Source: Mactra quadrangularis
Taxonomy: Eukaryota > Mollusca > Bivalvia > Venerida > Mactridae
Direction: 5' to 3'
Assembly: GCA_025267735.1 (NCBI GenBank)
Contig: CM046304.1
Span: 10,664,001 to 10,728,000, forward strand
Length of the DNA: 64,000 bases
Below, one piece after another: positions 1 through 11,771 of the stretch (position 1 is its first letter; each line of letters begins with the position of its first letter). The notes beneath the pieces were generated by a model that was not told the DNA's origin, made no database searches, and saw only the letters and a list, made by a program, of their open reading frames with translations. Made by a program: the position numbers and the translations under genes.

Positions 1-477
1 GTATTTGTGAAATTCTTGATACAAGATATTGTAAATACTAATTGTTTGATTTATATTGTGTACATTGCTGACTACCATTTTTACAATTGCCTTATTTTTT
101 ACTTATTTATCAAAAAATTACAAACACATTCTACATTTTGCTCATCTGGTTACAACATACTCATGATAAGTTTAAATGTGATCACTCTTTGTCAGTTGTT
201 CCACTTTACATTCATAATGACCAAATGGTGTTCATTTTCATGTAAAAAATCATTTTAAATATGACAACTCTGTTCATTTTGCTTTTTCATAAATCTATAG
301 TGAATTACACCGTAATTTGCTGTTTATTTCCAATTTGATATTTGCATCCTATTCTTTTAATGGTTTTTATGCTTCTTACAACATGTACCCTTTTGGACTT
401 CCACAATGTTGACTTGCTTTTATCCTGAAATGTTGCTGTTGCGGGGGTATTTTCGCCACTGGTGGCAGTTCTAGTTG
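1..477. other. AT-rich stretch, nothing recognised
   Basis: I see no repeat, exon or RNA signal here. The short open frame at 7-258 is hydrophobic and low in information, as expected of AT-rich noncoding DNA. Near 440 there is a short string GCGGGGGTAT that resembles the terminal repeat of the element at 8919-9157, so a degraded edge of that family may be present. Confidence 0.5.
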
Positions 478-860
478 TCATTGGTCTAAACTGACTAAGT
501 CAGTCTCATTATCGAAAAGACAAGACTCCATGTCATTTATAAAAAGTAAAAAAAGAAGAGGTGACAATGTCTCACACTGTTTAACCCCCATATAACTATC
601 AAAATATTCAGTTAAATTATTGTTAAGTTTAACGCTTATTTTTACAGATTGATACATACTACGTAACATAGTTAAAACTAAGTGGATATGTTATAATTCA
701 TTAATTTAAACCATATACCATTTCTTTATACAATGTCAAATGCTTTTTTAAAGTCGACAAAAGCGCAATAGAGGCTTTTTCTTTCATGATGTACTATACG
801 ATTAATAATGGATTGTAAAACAAAAATCTACAGTACTGCGGTTATGGTCAAGCCATAGAC
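478..860 (-). pseudogene. Broken LINE reverse transcriptase fragment
   Basis: Read on the minus strand, about 733-766 encodes CAFVDFKKAFD, the motif A region of non-LTR reverse transcriptases (the aspartate binds catalytic metal). Further along, 478-669 encodes GVKQCETLSPLLFLLFINDM, the following palm segment (usually GVKQG.xLSP; here the G is replaced by C). Between them the frame is broken: a TAA sits where FDxVYR is expected and more stops and a frame shift precede the second segment. Endonuclease and the rest of the reverse transcriptase are missing. The fragment lies just upstream of the first large tandem unit. The family was judged from motifs only. Confidence 0.75.
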
Positions 861-1680
861 TGACATGACAACCATTAATAGCGTGAAAGAAAATCGTTCT
901 TTTACTATTAGAATTTTCTCTTGGTTACAAGAGGCAATCGTTAAAAATTGTGTTAAAATATATCCTGTGGTTTAAGATTTTAAGAAGGTTTTATGTAGTC
1001 AACCATCAACTTTTTCATATAGCTATAAATTAGTCTACATTTATTTTTGTTCATTACTCAAAGATGTTTGGGTGTTTTTACTTTTCAGACGGGTAAACTG
1101 AAACACTACTTGTTTCCAATATCTTGTTAGATAATTTATTGGAGTTAAATATGCAATGTAATGACATTGAAAAAAATATTCCAGGTATGAAATTTTGTTA
1201 TACAGACAGTATCTCTACATTATATCATCAGAAAGCCACTTAGAATTCTCGTCATATCATGATTTAACATTATATCATATAATAAAAATATTATAATTGT
1301 CTGGTTTTATTATCAGTTTATTATCATGGAAACTATGTTCTTATAATTGTATGAATACAGTAGTTGTAGTTGTGGCCAGTTTTATACCACCAGGATATAT
1401 ATTGTAACACTATATGAATTATGATTGTATATAATATTGCCACCTGCACTCAGAGTGTCTTTACTTTGTTGTTATGTCTGTGTAACAATGTTACATTTTG
1501 TTGGTTTTATCTGAAAACAGTTTATTTAATATTTGTTTTATGTAGTGTAAATCAGCAAATGGTTTTTTTTATGTAATACGGAAGTCAGTGTGGTTTTTAC
1601 TACGGTACACTAACTACTAGTATACACCCAATGTTAAACTTTTCATCTACCCGTATGTTTCATTCTAAATGTTGACAACT

Positions 1681-1971
1681 TATAGTACGTACAAAATAAC
1701 AAAACGTGGGTAAACATTAAAAATAAAACAATCCATTCCAGAGGTAGGCAGTATTGAAAATAAAAGTTGTATAATTTATTTTAACAAAAATAGCATGGCG
1801 GATAACTACCACTCCTTGGTCAATCATGCTAGAAATGGAAGAACGCTTTATCATTACACAAACAAGATACTCATAAAACATATTGAAATTATATATTTTA
1901 TCGCCATCAGAGCATCCCATGTCGTGGATTAGTTCATTGTACTGTTTAGTGTTTTTTTTGTATGCACTATA
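1681..1971 (+). mobile_element. Short TIR element, family TATAGTGCGTAC (copy 1)
   Basis: It begins TATAGTACGTACAAAATAAC and ends TTTGTATGCACTATAG, so the two ends are imperfect inverted repeats of each other. The same roughly 300-bp sequence occurs at 3734, 15011 and 26299 within the tandem units. It also occurs in reverse orientation at 46653 and 55013 outside them, which shows that it is a dispersed non-autonomous DNA element rather than part of the duplicated locus. The 91-codon minus-strand frame inside it has no recognisable product. Confidence 0.75.
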
Positions 1972-3034
1972 GTTTTCATGGTTTAATGTCAACGGTATAG
2001 TGTTTACAGATTATAATCAGAATATCAGAGTATACATAGATGGTTCGTGAAATGTCAAAGTTGACAAATGCAAACATGATAGAATTAAACCGATCACTGC
2101 ATTACCGATTTCTATAAAACTTAAGACATGGAATTGTCTAAGAAATTACAACAGTATGGGTTTAGACTTACTTATAATCATGTACTAAAAACTAAGGAGT
2201 ATCATAATTATTATTCTGTTACATAGGTAATAAATAAGGCATGTTACATATCCTTTACAATACAGTCATTTGACATAACATTGACATGACCAGCCAAATC
2301 ATTCAGAACATTGCAATTTGGGATGTGTATCAAAAGTGTTATATCATTTGTGATTCTGATTAAGCAGATCTGAGTTTATGTAATAATATAACAGTCTCCT
2401 AAATATTGATTATGATAATGATTTACTCCCAATATTAAGGTATATGTAAAGTTGCAATCCTAGTGGAAGCGTATGTGAATACTGATTATAGGCTAATATT
2501 CTAGGAATGTCATATTAGGTCAGATGGTGTTAGCAAAATGAACATTTGTTGTAAACAATACGATAAAACTAATACGAAGTTTGTTTTATGTCAATATTGA
2601 GGTTACAGTATTCATGACAAGTTTCTAAAAGATTTCCTATTAATGTCATGATCAATGTTTTACAGTTTCAGTCGCACCGTCCCATCAGTACTGTCAGTGC
2701 CTTAAATCAAAAACAAATGACCAGAATTAATACGCAATTGATGTCCAGTAAGTCTTAATCTACAGATTGAAATTAATCGTATTCTTTATAAAATAAAAAT
2801 GAAATTAACTTTTACTAACAGCATGTAACAATGTTCAACAAATTCCACTTTTATAATATTAAACCATACTTCCATAAATGTATCTATTATTTCAGATTAA
2901 AATTTATTTGGAAAAGGTGTTTTACCAATAAATGTATCATTATCATAAAACATTATAAAAACCATAATAATTCAATAAAATGTGAGGTACTTATATATCT
3001 TGTTAATTATACGTTTTAATTGCCGTAGAATAAT

Positions 3035-3325
3035 TGTTTATAATGTCACATCGCATGTATAAGTTTTAATACTAGTTAATGTCGCGTCAGTTGAACCATA
3101 CATTTATTGTTTATGATATCACATCTCATGTATTAGTTTTAATACTTGTTAATGGCACGTCTGATGAACCATACATTGATTGTTTATGATGTCACATCGA
3201 AATTTTTAGTTTTAATACTTGTTAATGGCACGTCAGATAAACGATACATTTATTGTTTATGATGTCACATCGCATGTATTAGTTTTAATACTTGTTAATG
3301 TCACGTCAGATGAACCATACATTGT
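3035..3325 (+). repeat. 73-bp minisatellite, array 1a
   Basis: About four copies of a 73-bp unit containing TTAGTTTTAATACTTGTTAA, CGTCAGATGAACCATACATT and TTTATGATGTCACATCGCAT. The period was measured in array 1b from the spacing of ACTTGTTAAT (7381 and 7454). The unit length is not a multiple of three, so open frames across it are not protein repeats. The array ends abruptly at the conserved island. Confidence 0.9.
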
Positions 3326-3585
3326 AGACAACGTGCAATATAATCCATCATTGTCAACAATTCAGTTTCCTGTCTTTCAAAGCAACCCGAATGAAGGTAA
3401 TTCTGAGATCTCACAGTAGTTAGATTAAATTAGGCATGACAATACCACATTACAGGCTGCCAGAATGTACGCTTAACTTTTTAAAAGACTATCCCAACGG
3501 CATTGATTGTTTCAGGCTAGGTTAACACTGTGGTCACTCAACCATCTTTCGTCATTGAAAATACTTTTATCATTATTGATATAAC
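3318..3585 (+). other. Conserved island, copy 1a
   Basis: A stretch starting at GTAGACAACGTGCAATATAA that is almost base-for-base identical in four places (here, 7787, 18854, 28392). The surrounding paralogous sequence of unit 2 differs by roughly a tenth from unit 1. It contains an AG/GT-bounded 69-nt segment (3328-3396) that is open in the frame NVQYNPSLSTIQFPVFQSNP, and a 65-nt AG/GT-bounded segment (3456-3520) open in another frame with two cysteines. The two segments cannot be joined in a common frame. Coding exon, regulatory element and gene conversion all remain possible. Confidence 0.6.
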
Positions 3586-3733
3586 GATACAATAATGGTT
3601 TTAATTGTAATAAGGAAGACAGTGTGGTTTTTACTACGATTCACAAAATACTAGTATAGACCCAATGATAAACTTTTTTCTATCTGCATCTTTTATTCTG
3701 AATATTGTTATATATACCTAAATTTTGACAACT

Positions 3734-4039
3734 TATAGTGCGTACAAAATAACAAAACGTGTTGGGTTATTTTTAAAAATGAAACAATCCATTTTAGAGG
3801 TAGGCAGTATTGATAATAAAAGTTGTATAATTCATTTTAACAAAATTAGCATGATGGATAAACCACCACCCTTTGGTCAATCATGCTTGTAATGGAAGAA
3901 CTGTTTACCATTACACAACAAGACACTCATTAAACATACTGAAATTATAATTGTTATCGTCATCCTGAGCATCCCCTGTCGTGGATTAGTTCATTGTATT
4001 GTTTATATAAACAGTGTGTTGTTTTTGTATGCACTATAG
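3734..4039 (+). mobile_element. Short TIR element, family TATAGTGCGTAC (copy 2)
   Basis: This copy lies within the internal duplicate of unit 1. It begins TATAGTGCGTACAAAATAAC and ends TTTTTGTATGCACTATAG. It matches copy 1 throughout, with scattered substitutions, and is a paralogue made by the tandem duplication rather than a new insertion. Confidence 0.75.
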
Positions 4040-4390
4040 TTTTCATGGTTTAATGTTAACGGTATAGTGTTTACAGATTATAATCAGATTATCAGAGTTT
4101 AATTATATGGTTAGTGAAATGTCAAAGTTGACAAATGCAAACATGATAGAATTTAAGCTATCACTGTCATATCCATTTCTATAAAACTTAGGAAATGAAA
4201 TTATCTAAGAAATTACAACAGTATGGGTTTCGACTGACTTATAATCATGTACTAAAAACTAATGAGTATCACAATTATTATTCTGTTACATAGGTGATAA
4301 ATAAGACATGTTACATATGGTTTACAATACAGTCATTTGACATAACATTGATATGATCAGTCATATCATTTAGAAGTTTGTGATTAGGGA

Positions 4391-6543
4391 TCTTTCACTA
4401 GGTATTTATATTGACTTATATATATATATTTTTATTTTTATTTTGACTTATATAATGAATGAATACCTTGTTGAAACGATCCGTTATGTGTTTGACCTCT
4501 AAAATTATCGATCTTATGGTTCACTAATTTTGTGAAACCAGTCCTAGTTAAGTAAATTAAGTCGTTGTCGGTTGAAATATATTGAAAATCTAAAAAAATT
4601 GAAGATTCATGTAATCCATTTCACTATATTGTTCACAAATCTATTTTAAGCCCCATTATCAAAAATAACACTGTCTTTGGTCGGCAAAGAAAATAGACAT
4701 TGATCTATTTCAAACACCTCATATGAATATTTTATTTAAATGCAAATATTGCTTAAATATATTTGTATTATTTATTGCATTTCAAAGCGATAGTACGTCC
4801 AACCGAAGTGGAATTAGGTTGTCAATACTTGACACATTAGTTTTGATCATAGTATGTTTAAGATGAAGTATTTGTATTGAAAAAAACTACTTCAAATAAC
4901 ATAATAAAGCCTTTTAAACTATTTTAGATCAGGTATATTTATCATTAGCGTATATATGAATATAGTGTGCCCACATTTTACATAGTTTACATAGTTACAT
5001 AGTTCAATTCCATCGAGTTTTTACCGTCATAATATTACAGAATCTCAAGCCTTTCATTGTAGTAATTTTAAGTTAGACATGATAAAAATATGCTTTAATG
5101 CTTATGTGTTGAGGTGCTAATTTGATATAGCAATTATGTGAAGAAAATAGCCTCAAATTAACAATATTACAATTACATTGTTAATAATCCAATAAAATTA
5201 ATATAACCTCAAATTTGCACCATATGTTATGTTTATTTATTTATGAAACAAGAAAGTATCTATCTCGTAAAGCCTATCGGAAATCTGACGTAACTCATTC
5301 GTTTCATTTTTCTATGATATACAATTTATTTAAGCATTAAAGTTACTAAACTCTTTTTGCTACACCCTCGAAATGTATATTGGATGTTTCTCAATATTTC
5401 AACTACATGTATGATCCCATAGTATTTCTCGACTACTGCAATGTATACTTACTTTTAAAACATACAGGAATGTTAATTGAATTAAATCTGTTAGTTTTTG
5501 TATTAAACACATATACTTTAAACATGTCGGAATTGCATGTTGACCAGGGACTTATCAGAAAACTGACTTAACTTTTTCAAAAAATGACGTCCGTAGATTG
5601 TGTTTAGTATCGTACTATTTTTATCAAACAACAGGAAATTAAATATTTACAAAAAGGTTTATCAGAAAATGTCAAAACATTTTTATCAAAATGAATTGGC
5701 TACCCTTTGAGGAAATGTGTAATTTATTGTAACAATATAATTTATTATAATTTAAATTACAGTTATAGTTTTTAAAGTGTCCTGCTTATCCCTTGAATTA
5801 TGTATATCAATATTTGATAATTCTTCTTAAATACACAAATAGCCTTGATATTGATTAATAACATTACTGCAATAACCAAAGCGTAAGAAAAATAAATATC
5901 AAAATATAAATCTTCTTCAAAAATTAATTCCCTATACACTTTTTTAAAATGAGAACGAACCGTCTAAATTTTGGGGACAGATCGTCCAATCTCGAATGTG
6001 TTTGGAGGCGGATCATCTGGGAGGATAGTCTTGGGGAACAGGTGGTCCATATATATGAGGACTTACAGACTGGGTAAAAGTATTGTACGATTACGTCCCA
6101 CTTTATACCAAACAAGCATTTAAAGACATACCAGATTGATTCAAGTATTGCATTGTACCATATTAGTTTGTTTAGATATACTGGGTGGGTGTAAATATTG
6201 CATTGTACCATTTTTTAGGTTAGACGTACTGAGTAGGTGCAATTATTGCATGGTACAAAACCAGGGAAAATAGATTACAGGATGGGTTAAAGCATTGTAT
6301 TGTACCATTCCAGTATGTTTAAATTTTACGGGGTTGGTGCAAATATTACATGGTACCATTCTTGTATGTAAAGACTTACTAGATGGGTGTAAATATTGCA
6401 TGGTACCATACCGGTATGTCAAGATTTACTGGGTTTCTCAAGGTTTTCTCAAGTTTTGCAAGTAACTATAATTGTATGTTATGTCTTAGCAGATGAGTTC
6501 AAGTATTGGGTGATACCGTAACAATGTAATAAGTGTATCTCCG
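4391..6543. repeat. 2.15-kb segment present in only two of four sub-units
   Basis: Comparison of the four paralogous sub-units shows this block here and at 15674-17736. It is absent from the equivalent positions near 2325 and 26945, where GGGAT or GAGAT runs directly into GTGTATCA. It starts TCTTTCACTAGG and holds a TA-rich run and a degenerate 50-bp tandem repeat near its right end. I see no terminal inverted repeat and no convincing target duplication, so it may be an inserted element of unknown class or an ancestral block lost twice. No ORF of note. Confidence 0.65.
6080..6520 (+). repeat. Degenerate 50-bp tandem repeat
   Basis: The motif ATTGCATGGTACCAT recurs about every 50 bases (GTACCA or its variants at about 6155, 6205, 6253, 6302, 6353, 6403), with linkers resembling TATGTAAAGACTTACTAGAT and GGGTGTAAAT. 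Around nine decayed copies are visible. The paralogous array lies at 17285-17720. Confidence 0.8.
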
Positions 6544-7334
6544 TGTATCAAAGGTGGTATATCATTTGTGATTCTGATTTAGCAAATTTGAGTTTATGTA
6601 ATAATATAAAAGTCTTCTAAAATTGACTATGGTATTGATTTACTCCCATTATTAAGGCATATGTAAAGTTGCAATCCTAGTTGAAGCGTATGTGAATACT
6701 TCTTATAGGCTAATATTCCAAGAATTCTATGTTATATCGAATGGTGTCAGCAAAATGAACATTTTTGTAAACAATACAATAAAACTAATACAAAGTTTCT
6801 TTTATGTTAATATTGAGGTGAATAGTTGTTCATTAGTAATCATTATTACCTTTGCAGTACATTTGAAATATCTGCACAATATGTAGACACCATTACAATA
6901 AGGAGGTAAAAAAGTATTCATGACAAATTTCTTAAAGATTTCCTATTAATGTCATGGTCAGTGTTTTACAGTTTCAGTCGCACCGTCCCATCAGTACTGT
7001 CAGTACTTTGATTTTTAAATATCGACCATAATGAATATGAAACTGATGTCCAGCAAGTCTTAATCTACAGTCTTGATAGCAATCGTTTAAGTATTGTTTA
7101 CAATGAAATAAGCTTTTACTATAAAAATAAATCTTCTACAAGTTACAATGTTCAACAAATTCTATTTTAATAAACCACTCTTTCTTAAACGTATCTATTA
7201 TTTCAGATTCGAATGTATTTGTAAAAATTGTTATACCAATTGTATCATTATAATAATAAAACATTATAGAAACCATAATTATGCAATAAGATGTGAGGTA
7301 CTTATATTCTTGTAAATTTTACGTTTAAATTGCC

Positions 7335-7790
7335 GTAGATTATTTGTTTATGATGTCAAATCGCATGTATTGGTTTTAATACTTGTTAATGTCGCGTCAG
7401 ATGAACCATACATTTATTGTTTATGATGTCACATCGCATGTATTAGTTTTAATACTTGTTAATGTCGCGTCAGATGAACCATACATTTATTGTTTATGAT
7501 GTCACATCGCATGTATTAGTTTTAATACTAGTTAAGAGCACGTCTGATGAACCATACATTTATTGTTTATGATGTCACATCGCTTTTACATGTATTAGTT
7601 TTAATACTAAAGTCTTGTTAATTTAGCGTCATATGAACCATACATTTATTGTTTATGATGTCACATCGAAATTTTTAGTTTTAATACTTGTTAATGGCAC
7701 GTCAGATAAACGATACATTTATTGTTTATGATGTCACATCGCATGTATTAGTTTTAATACTAGTTAATGTCGCGTCAGATGAGCCATACA
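7335..7790 (+). repeat. 73-bp minisatellite, array 1b
   Basis: About six copies of the same 73-bp unit as array 1a. One copy has an internal insertion near 7583-7625. The array ends in the second conserved island. Confidence 0.9.
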
Positions 7791-8115
7791 TTGTAGACAA
7801 CGTGCAATATAATCCATCATTGTCAACAATTCAGTTTCCTGTCTTTCAAAGCAACCCGAATGAAGGTAATTCTGAGATCTCACAGTAGTTAGATTAAATT
7901 AGGCATGACAATACCACATTACAGGCTGCCAGAATGTACGCTTAACTTTTTAAAAGACTATCCCAACGGCATTGATTGTTTCAGGCTAGGTTAACACTGT
8001 GGTCACTCAACCATCTTTCGTCATTGGAAATACTTTTATCATTATTGATAAAGTAATGTAATTACAATAACTACGGCATCAAAAGAAACTATTTTTTACT
8101 ATCAGTGTAGAAATA
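7787..8115 (+). other. Conserved island, copy 1b
   Basis: Essentially identical to the islands at 18854 and 28392 through the string GAAACTATTTTTTACTATCA. It matches copy 1a up to CATTATTGATA, where copy 1a leaves the alignment at the duplication junction. The AG/GT-bounded 69-nt segment is at 7797-7865. See copy 1a for the coding question. Confidence 0.6.
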
Positions 8116-8364
8116 ATGAAGTCTAGTATTTGATATTTATACTAACGTGTTCATACTAGATCTATGTTCAGATAGTCAATAGCTCCACATCCGGCAATAC
8201 CAGACAGGTCACTCTTCATCACGCAAATAATGTCGATTTTTAATTCTTAAAATTAAGTATAAACAAAGCAGAGTCCTTTTATAAGAGATAACAGTATCAT
8301 CTAAACAATGATACATATGTGTTATACCGCAGTCTTCAGCAACTTGTCTATAGCCTTTCAATAC

Positions 8365-8410
8365 GTCACATATAAAATAATATGACCTAAATATGTGTTG
8401 AATACGACGT
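8365..8410 (+). repeat. SINE 3' tail fragment
   Basis: The words ATATGACCTAAATATGTGTT and ATACGACGTTAAAA match the 3' end of the complete SINEs in this window (at 28020 and 46570: ATGACCTA, TGTGTTG, CGGCGTTAA). No tRNA-like head is left. The paralogous fragment is near 28985-29030. Confidence 0.55.
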
Positions 8411-8918
8411 TAAAAACGGATCTTTAACAGTTGCCATTCTTTATAAACCAAACTGGTAAAACTTCTAACAAGATTCCTAAACTGGGTTTTAAATTACAAG
8501 GGGGTTTGTCATGTTCAATCCTGTTTGTTGTAATTCGTTTTGTAATAAACTATTATAGTCATTTAGTCTGAATATATCATTAATTAGATTTGGAAAACTT
8601 TAGAAATAATTTGTCTATCTGGACATACTTATTATATACTGTCTACAATAACGATTTTGAAGTTCAAACTACGTTTTATCTTGGATATAATATAACCTGA
8701 CCTTTTAAGACATTATTTATTTACCAAACCGGTAGTAACATAGTTCCATTAAACTGTTAACAAAGATCTTATTATAGAAATGTTTTAATGTTTTATCTAT
8801 TTAATGGTATATGATAATCAGCTGAATTATTCAATATCCCGTCAAACACTATCATCATAAGACATCCACACATTTATTTTTAAATTAACAAGTAAATCTG
8901 TGAGCTAATGCTCACTAG

Positions 8919-9157
8919 TGATACCCCCGCAAAAATCTAAAAATATGCGACAAACAGGAAGTAGATGAGCAATGAGCATGAAATCGCTTTACACCACATG
9001 GGACTATGGGATGAAGCAATATGCAAAGTATTAGGCTGCTGCATTTTATAGTTGCTGAGAAAACTGCGACGGAAATTTTGTAACGGACGGACGCACGCAC
9101 GCACGCACGGACAAGGGTAAAACAGTATACCCCCCTCTTCTTCGAAGCGGGGGTATA
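8919..9157. mobile_element. Short TIR element ending in TATACCCCCGC-like repeats
   Basis: The left end TGATACCCCCGC and right end GCGGGGGTATAA are inverted repeats. A run of GGACGGACGCACGCACGCAC precedes the right end. It interrupts or abuts a LINE fragment. A near-identical copy sits in unit 3 (29530-29766) and none in unit 2. The 61-codon minus-strand frame inside is part of the repeat, not a gene. Confidence 0.65.
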
Positions 9158-9179
9158 AAAAGTTTAGAAATGTTATTTC

Positions 9180-9470
9180 AAAATTATGATTATCATTCCA
9201 TAGATTAGAAATAGAATCAGGCAGATGGCATAAACCTTATAAATTACCAAGACACGAAAGAAATTGTCAATTTTGTAACAAACTTGAGGACTAATTTTAT
9301 TTTTTGCTAGAATGTCCATTATATCACGACTTAAGAAGAGATCTTATATAACAATTTTATTAGGAAAGACCAAACATTTCCAAATTTATAGAACGTTTAT
9401 CATCAATAAATCAATCCATTTCGAATAAGTAAGGAAAATTCATTTTTAAAAGTTTTGAAAGGCGAAATAA
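9180..9470 (+). pseudogene. LINE C-terminal zinc-knuckle fragment, copy 1
   Basis: The plus-strand reading frame gives HRLEIESGRWHKP, then PRHERNCQFCNKLED, then a stop, then FYFLLECPLYHDLRR. This is the CxxC...H/C region found after the reverse transcriptase of several non-LTR retrotransposons. At least four stop codons break it. It may belong to the same family as the minus-strand fragment at 478-860, but the two cannot be joined. A paralogous copy in unit 3 (29793-30075) keeps one fewer stop. Confidence 0.75.
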
Positions 9471-9725
9471 TTTATATTATTTCAGTCAAATTTCTCAAAC
9501 TCTTTGATAAATATGCTTTCAAATAACTTTCATATAGTTTCTTACCATCGCCCATATATACCGTTATGTAAGACATTGATGTATACTCTTTATGTTTATA
9601 TATTTAAATCTTATGCATCTAAATTGCACGGCCTTTACAAATACGTTATTTTGTAATTTTCTTCATTAAATGTATATGTATCTATATGTATGTATGTATG
9701 TTTATTCATAAGCCAATGTCTATAG

Positions 9726-10106
9726 CTAAAAAATCACATCACACAAAAAACAACCTGCTTGAAGTACTAAAGCGCTTTCCATTGACATATCTGTCATTTC
9801 TGCGCCTGGTTTAGTTTCTGAGATCATTGCGAGGTTTTGAGCGATTCCAGGAGTTTTCAACATGTAGAATTGTGAATATAACAGAATCAACAAAACTTGG
9901 TGGATATTACTCTTTATAACAACAATCAGAAAAGCAGACTCGACATAAGTTTTATGTTTTTTGCCACATTTGCTATTTGCAAAACGTTTCTTCGTGACTG
10001 TGCAACAATACAGAAAAACAATGATGCAATATATTGCAATAGGCCTACGTATTGGTTTTGAGACGACAAACAAAGCAGGAACCAATGCACATGCATCTTT
10101 ATACAA
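9726..10106 (-). other. 126-codon open frame of unknown meaning
   Basis: A hydrophobic open frame, the longest in this unit. Its C-terminal third contains ETKPGAEMTDMSMESALVLQ. The paralogous stretch in unit 2 (about 19570-19990) has several amino-acid-changing differences and is split. Unit 3 has lost the C-terminal part by a deletion of about 380 bp. That pattern argues against selection on the protein. The frame could be a decayed exon, or chance in AT-rich DNA. I do not recognise it. Confidence 0.2.
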
Positions 10107-11771
10107 ATGATTTACTTAAAATGGACTACATGTTAGAAATAGCATATTAAAAAAATAATTTATTTTAAGTTTTCAACATAATTTTTATCTTAACATTTAC
10201 ATTGTATTTTAACCTTCAAATTACAAATTCTGATAAAATCAATGAGCAAGGCAAATAACTAAAAACGGCTCAGAGAAAACCGAACCGGTAAGAAACCGTC
10301 ATAATTTGAATTGCAATATTATTTTCTGGCAGAGTAAAAGTGTACATTGTTCACGTATTTTGAAATGTCAATTGTAAAATAGAAGAAACTTAAATAATAT
10401 GAATTTTATATGAAAAATCGTAAAACAAACCTGGTAGCATCAATGTTGATTTGTTCTTTTGTTCTTGTAAAGTAGAAATCGTGTTAATATTATTGTCAGT
10501 AATTTTCTAGTGAGTAAATGACACAATAATTACTTTAGTTGATATAATGAAAGGCATTTTACAGTTCATTAAATTGTGAATGTCATCATGGAAGTGGGTT
10601 TGTGTATTTCAAAGTAATTATGAGTACATTCATTGTATTATGTAAAGACAACGTTTTCGTATCGATTCAGTAATCATAAACAATCAAACGAAACAGTACC
10701 TAGTTTAATATTTCTATAAATCTACAGATCACCATACATAATACAATGTACTGGGTAGTAGTTACATGTATATGACATACAATGGTTGGTGCATTTAGTA
10801 CAAACATAGTAAGAGTCCTTCTCTACATCATTTTATTGATCGATATAATTGTGGTAGGGATTGTTTAATGTGATTTAATCACATAACACAAAGTAAATAT
10901 TAATTGATATCTGTAACAATAAGTCTTTATATTGTACAACTTGTCTCTATATAATTATAACGCCTACAGAATCCTGTTCAAAAGGGAAATTATCTCAATC
11001 AGTTCCCTTATTATCTTGTGACGTGGGGTTGAAGAGGTAGTCACACTATTGTATGCATTCAACTTTTATCTAAGTTATCAATATCTTTTATTGCCAATTA
11101 ACTGATTAAATAAGTCTACGTATGTAAATATCGATCACGTAGTTTTAGGATCATAATTCTATTGTATTAACCATTTATTGTTGTGTTTAATGATGAAGAA
11201 TTTATCATTATATGTTGACAAGATTATTTAATATAACTAATATTATATAACAATTAGTTTCATTTCTAGGCTAGATATTGTTATGCTTTATTTGTAATAC
11301 TGTAATTAAGTTATAGTTATTACGTAAATTAATTCTGATGTATTAGAACCAGTCAATGAGAAATATTGAAATTCCTTCTTTCGACTAAACCGACATTCTG
11401 TTTCTCTGCTGTCATTCACATGGGCGTCATTACCACATGTTTGTTTACAGAGCGTTCCAAAATACAATAAAGGTAAAACCTAAACATGTCAATGTGTCAT
11501 ATAATGAGATGTTCATAGTTTTGAATTTAAAAAATCTAACATGACATTTCGGCTTGTTTATACTAAATATCAGTCTATATTATAATATTTGTACGAATCA
11601 TTGTATGACAGAGTTCAATAATCTTTGTCTTAAAATCACATCTTCAATCTATTTATGTACACACATTGCTTTGAGTATAACTATAATCACGGCCTATTGA
11701 AAAAATATTTCTTACATGTGACAAAGTCTCCAAACGAGTTTTAAGTATACACATGTTTAAATTTAATCCAG

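Larger units (their letters stand above)
863..11770. repeat. Tandem segmental duplication, unit 1
   Basis: This is the first of three long tandem units. It starts near GACATGACAACCATT, which recurs at about 14215 and 23776, and runs to the insertion point of the 1.95-kb TIR element. Inside it, the block from about 1560 to 3580 is repeated again from about 3595 onward, so the minisatellite and conserved island occur twice. Compared with unit 2 it lacks about 1.4 kb near 11550. Between 8050 and 10960 it is nearly identical to unit 3 (28660-31200) and clearly more diverged from unit 2. No gene is recognised in it. Confidence 0.9.

Noticed and set aside
3219..3419. 66-codon frame found four times (also 7688, 18755, 28293) as a small gene family
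   Set aside because: The N-terminal half is the 73-bp minisatellite, which is noncoding by period. Only the last 30 codons lie in the conserved island, and those are discussed there.
3328..3520. Two exons in the conserved island joined by a 59-bp intron
   Set aside because: The first segment ends in phase 1 while the second is open only in phase 2, so the join gives an early stop. I keep the island but not this gene model.
8915..9100. 61-codon minus-strand frame, identical in units 1 and 3
   Set aside because: It falls wholly within the TATACCCCCGC-ended repeat and reads through a GGACGCACGCACG run.
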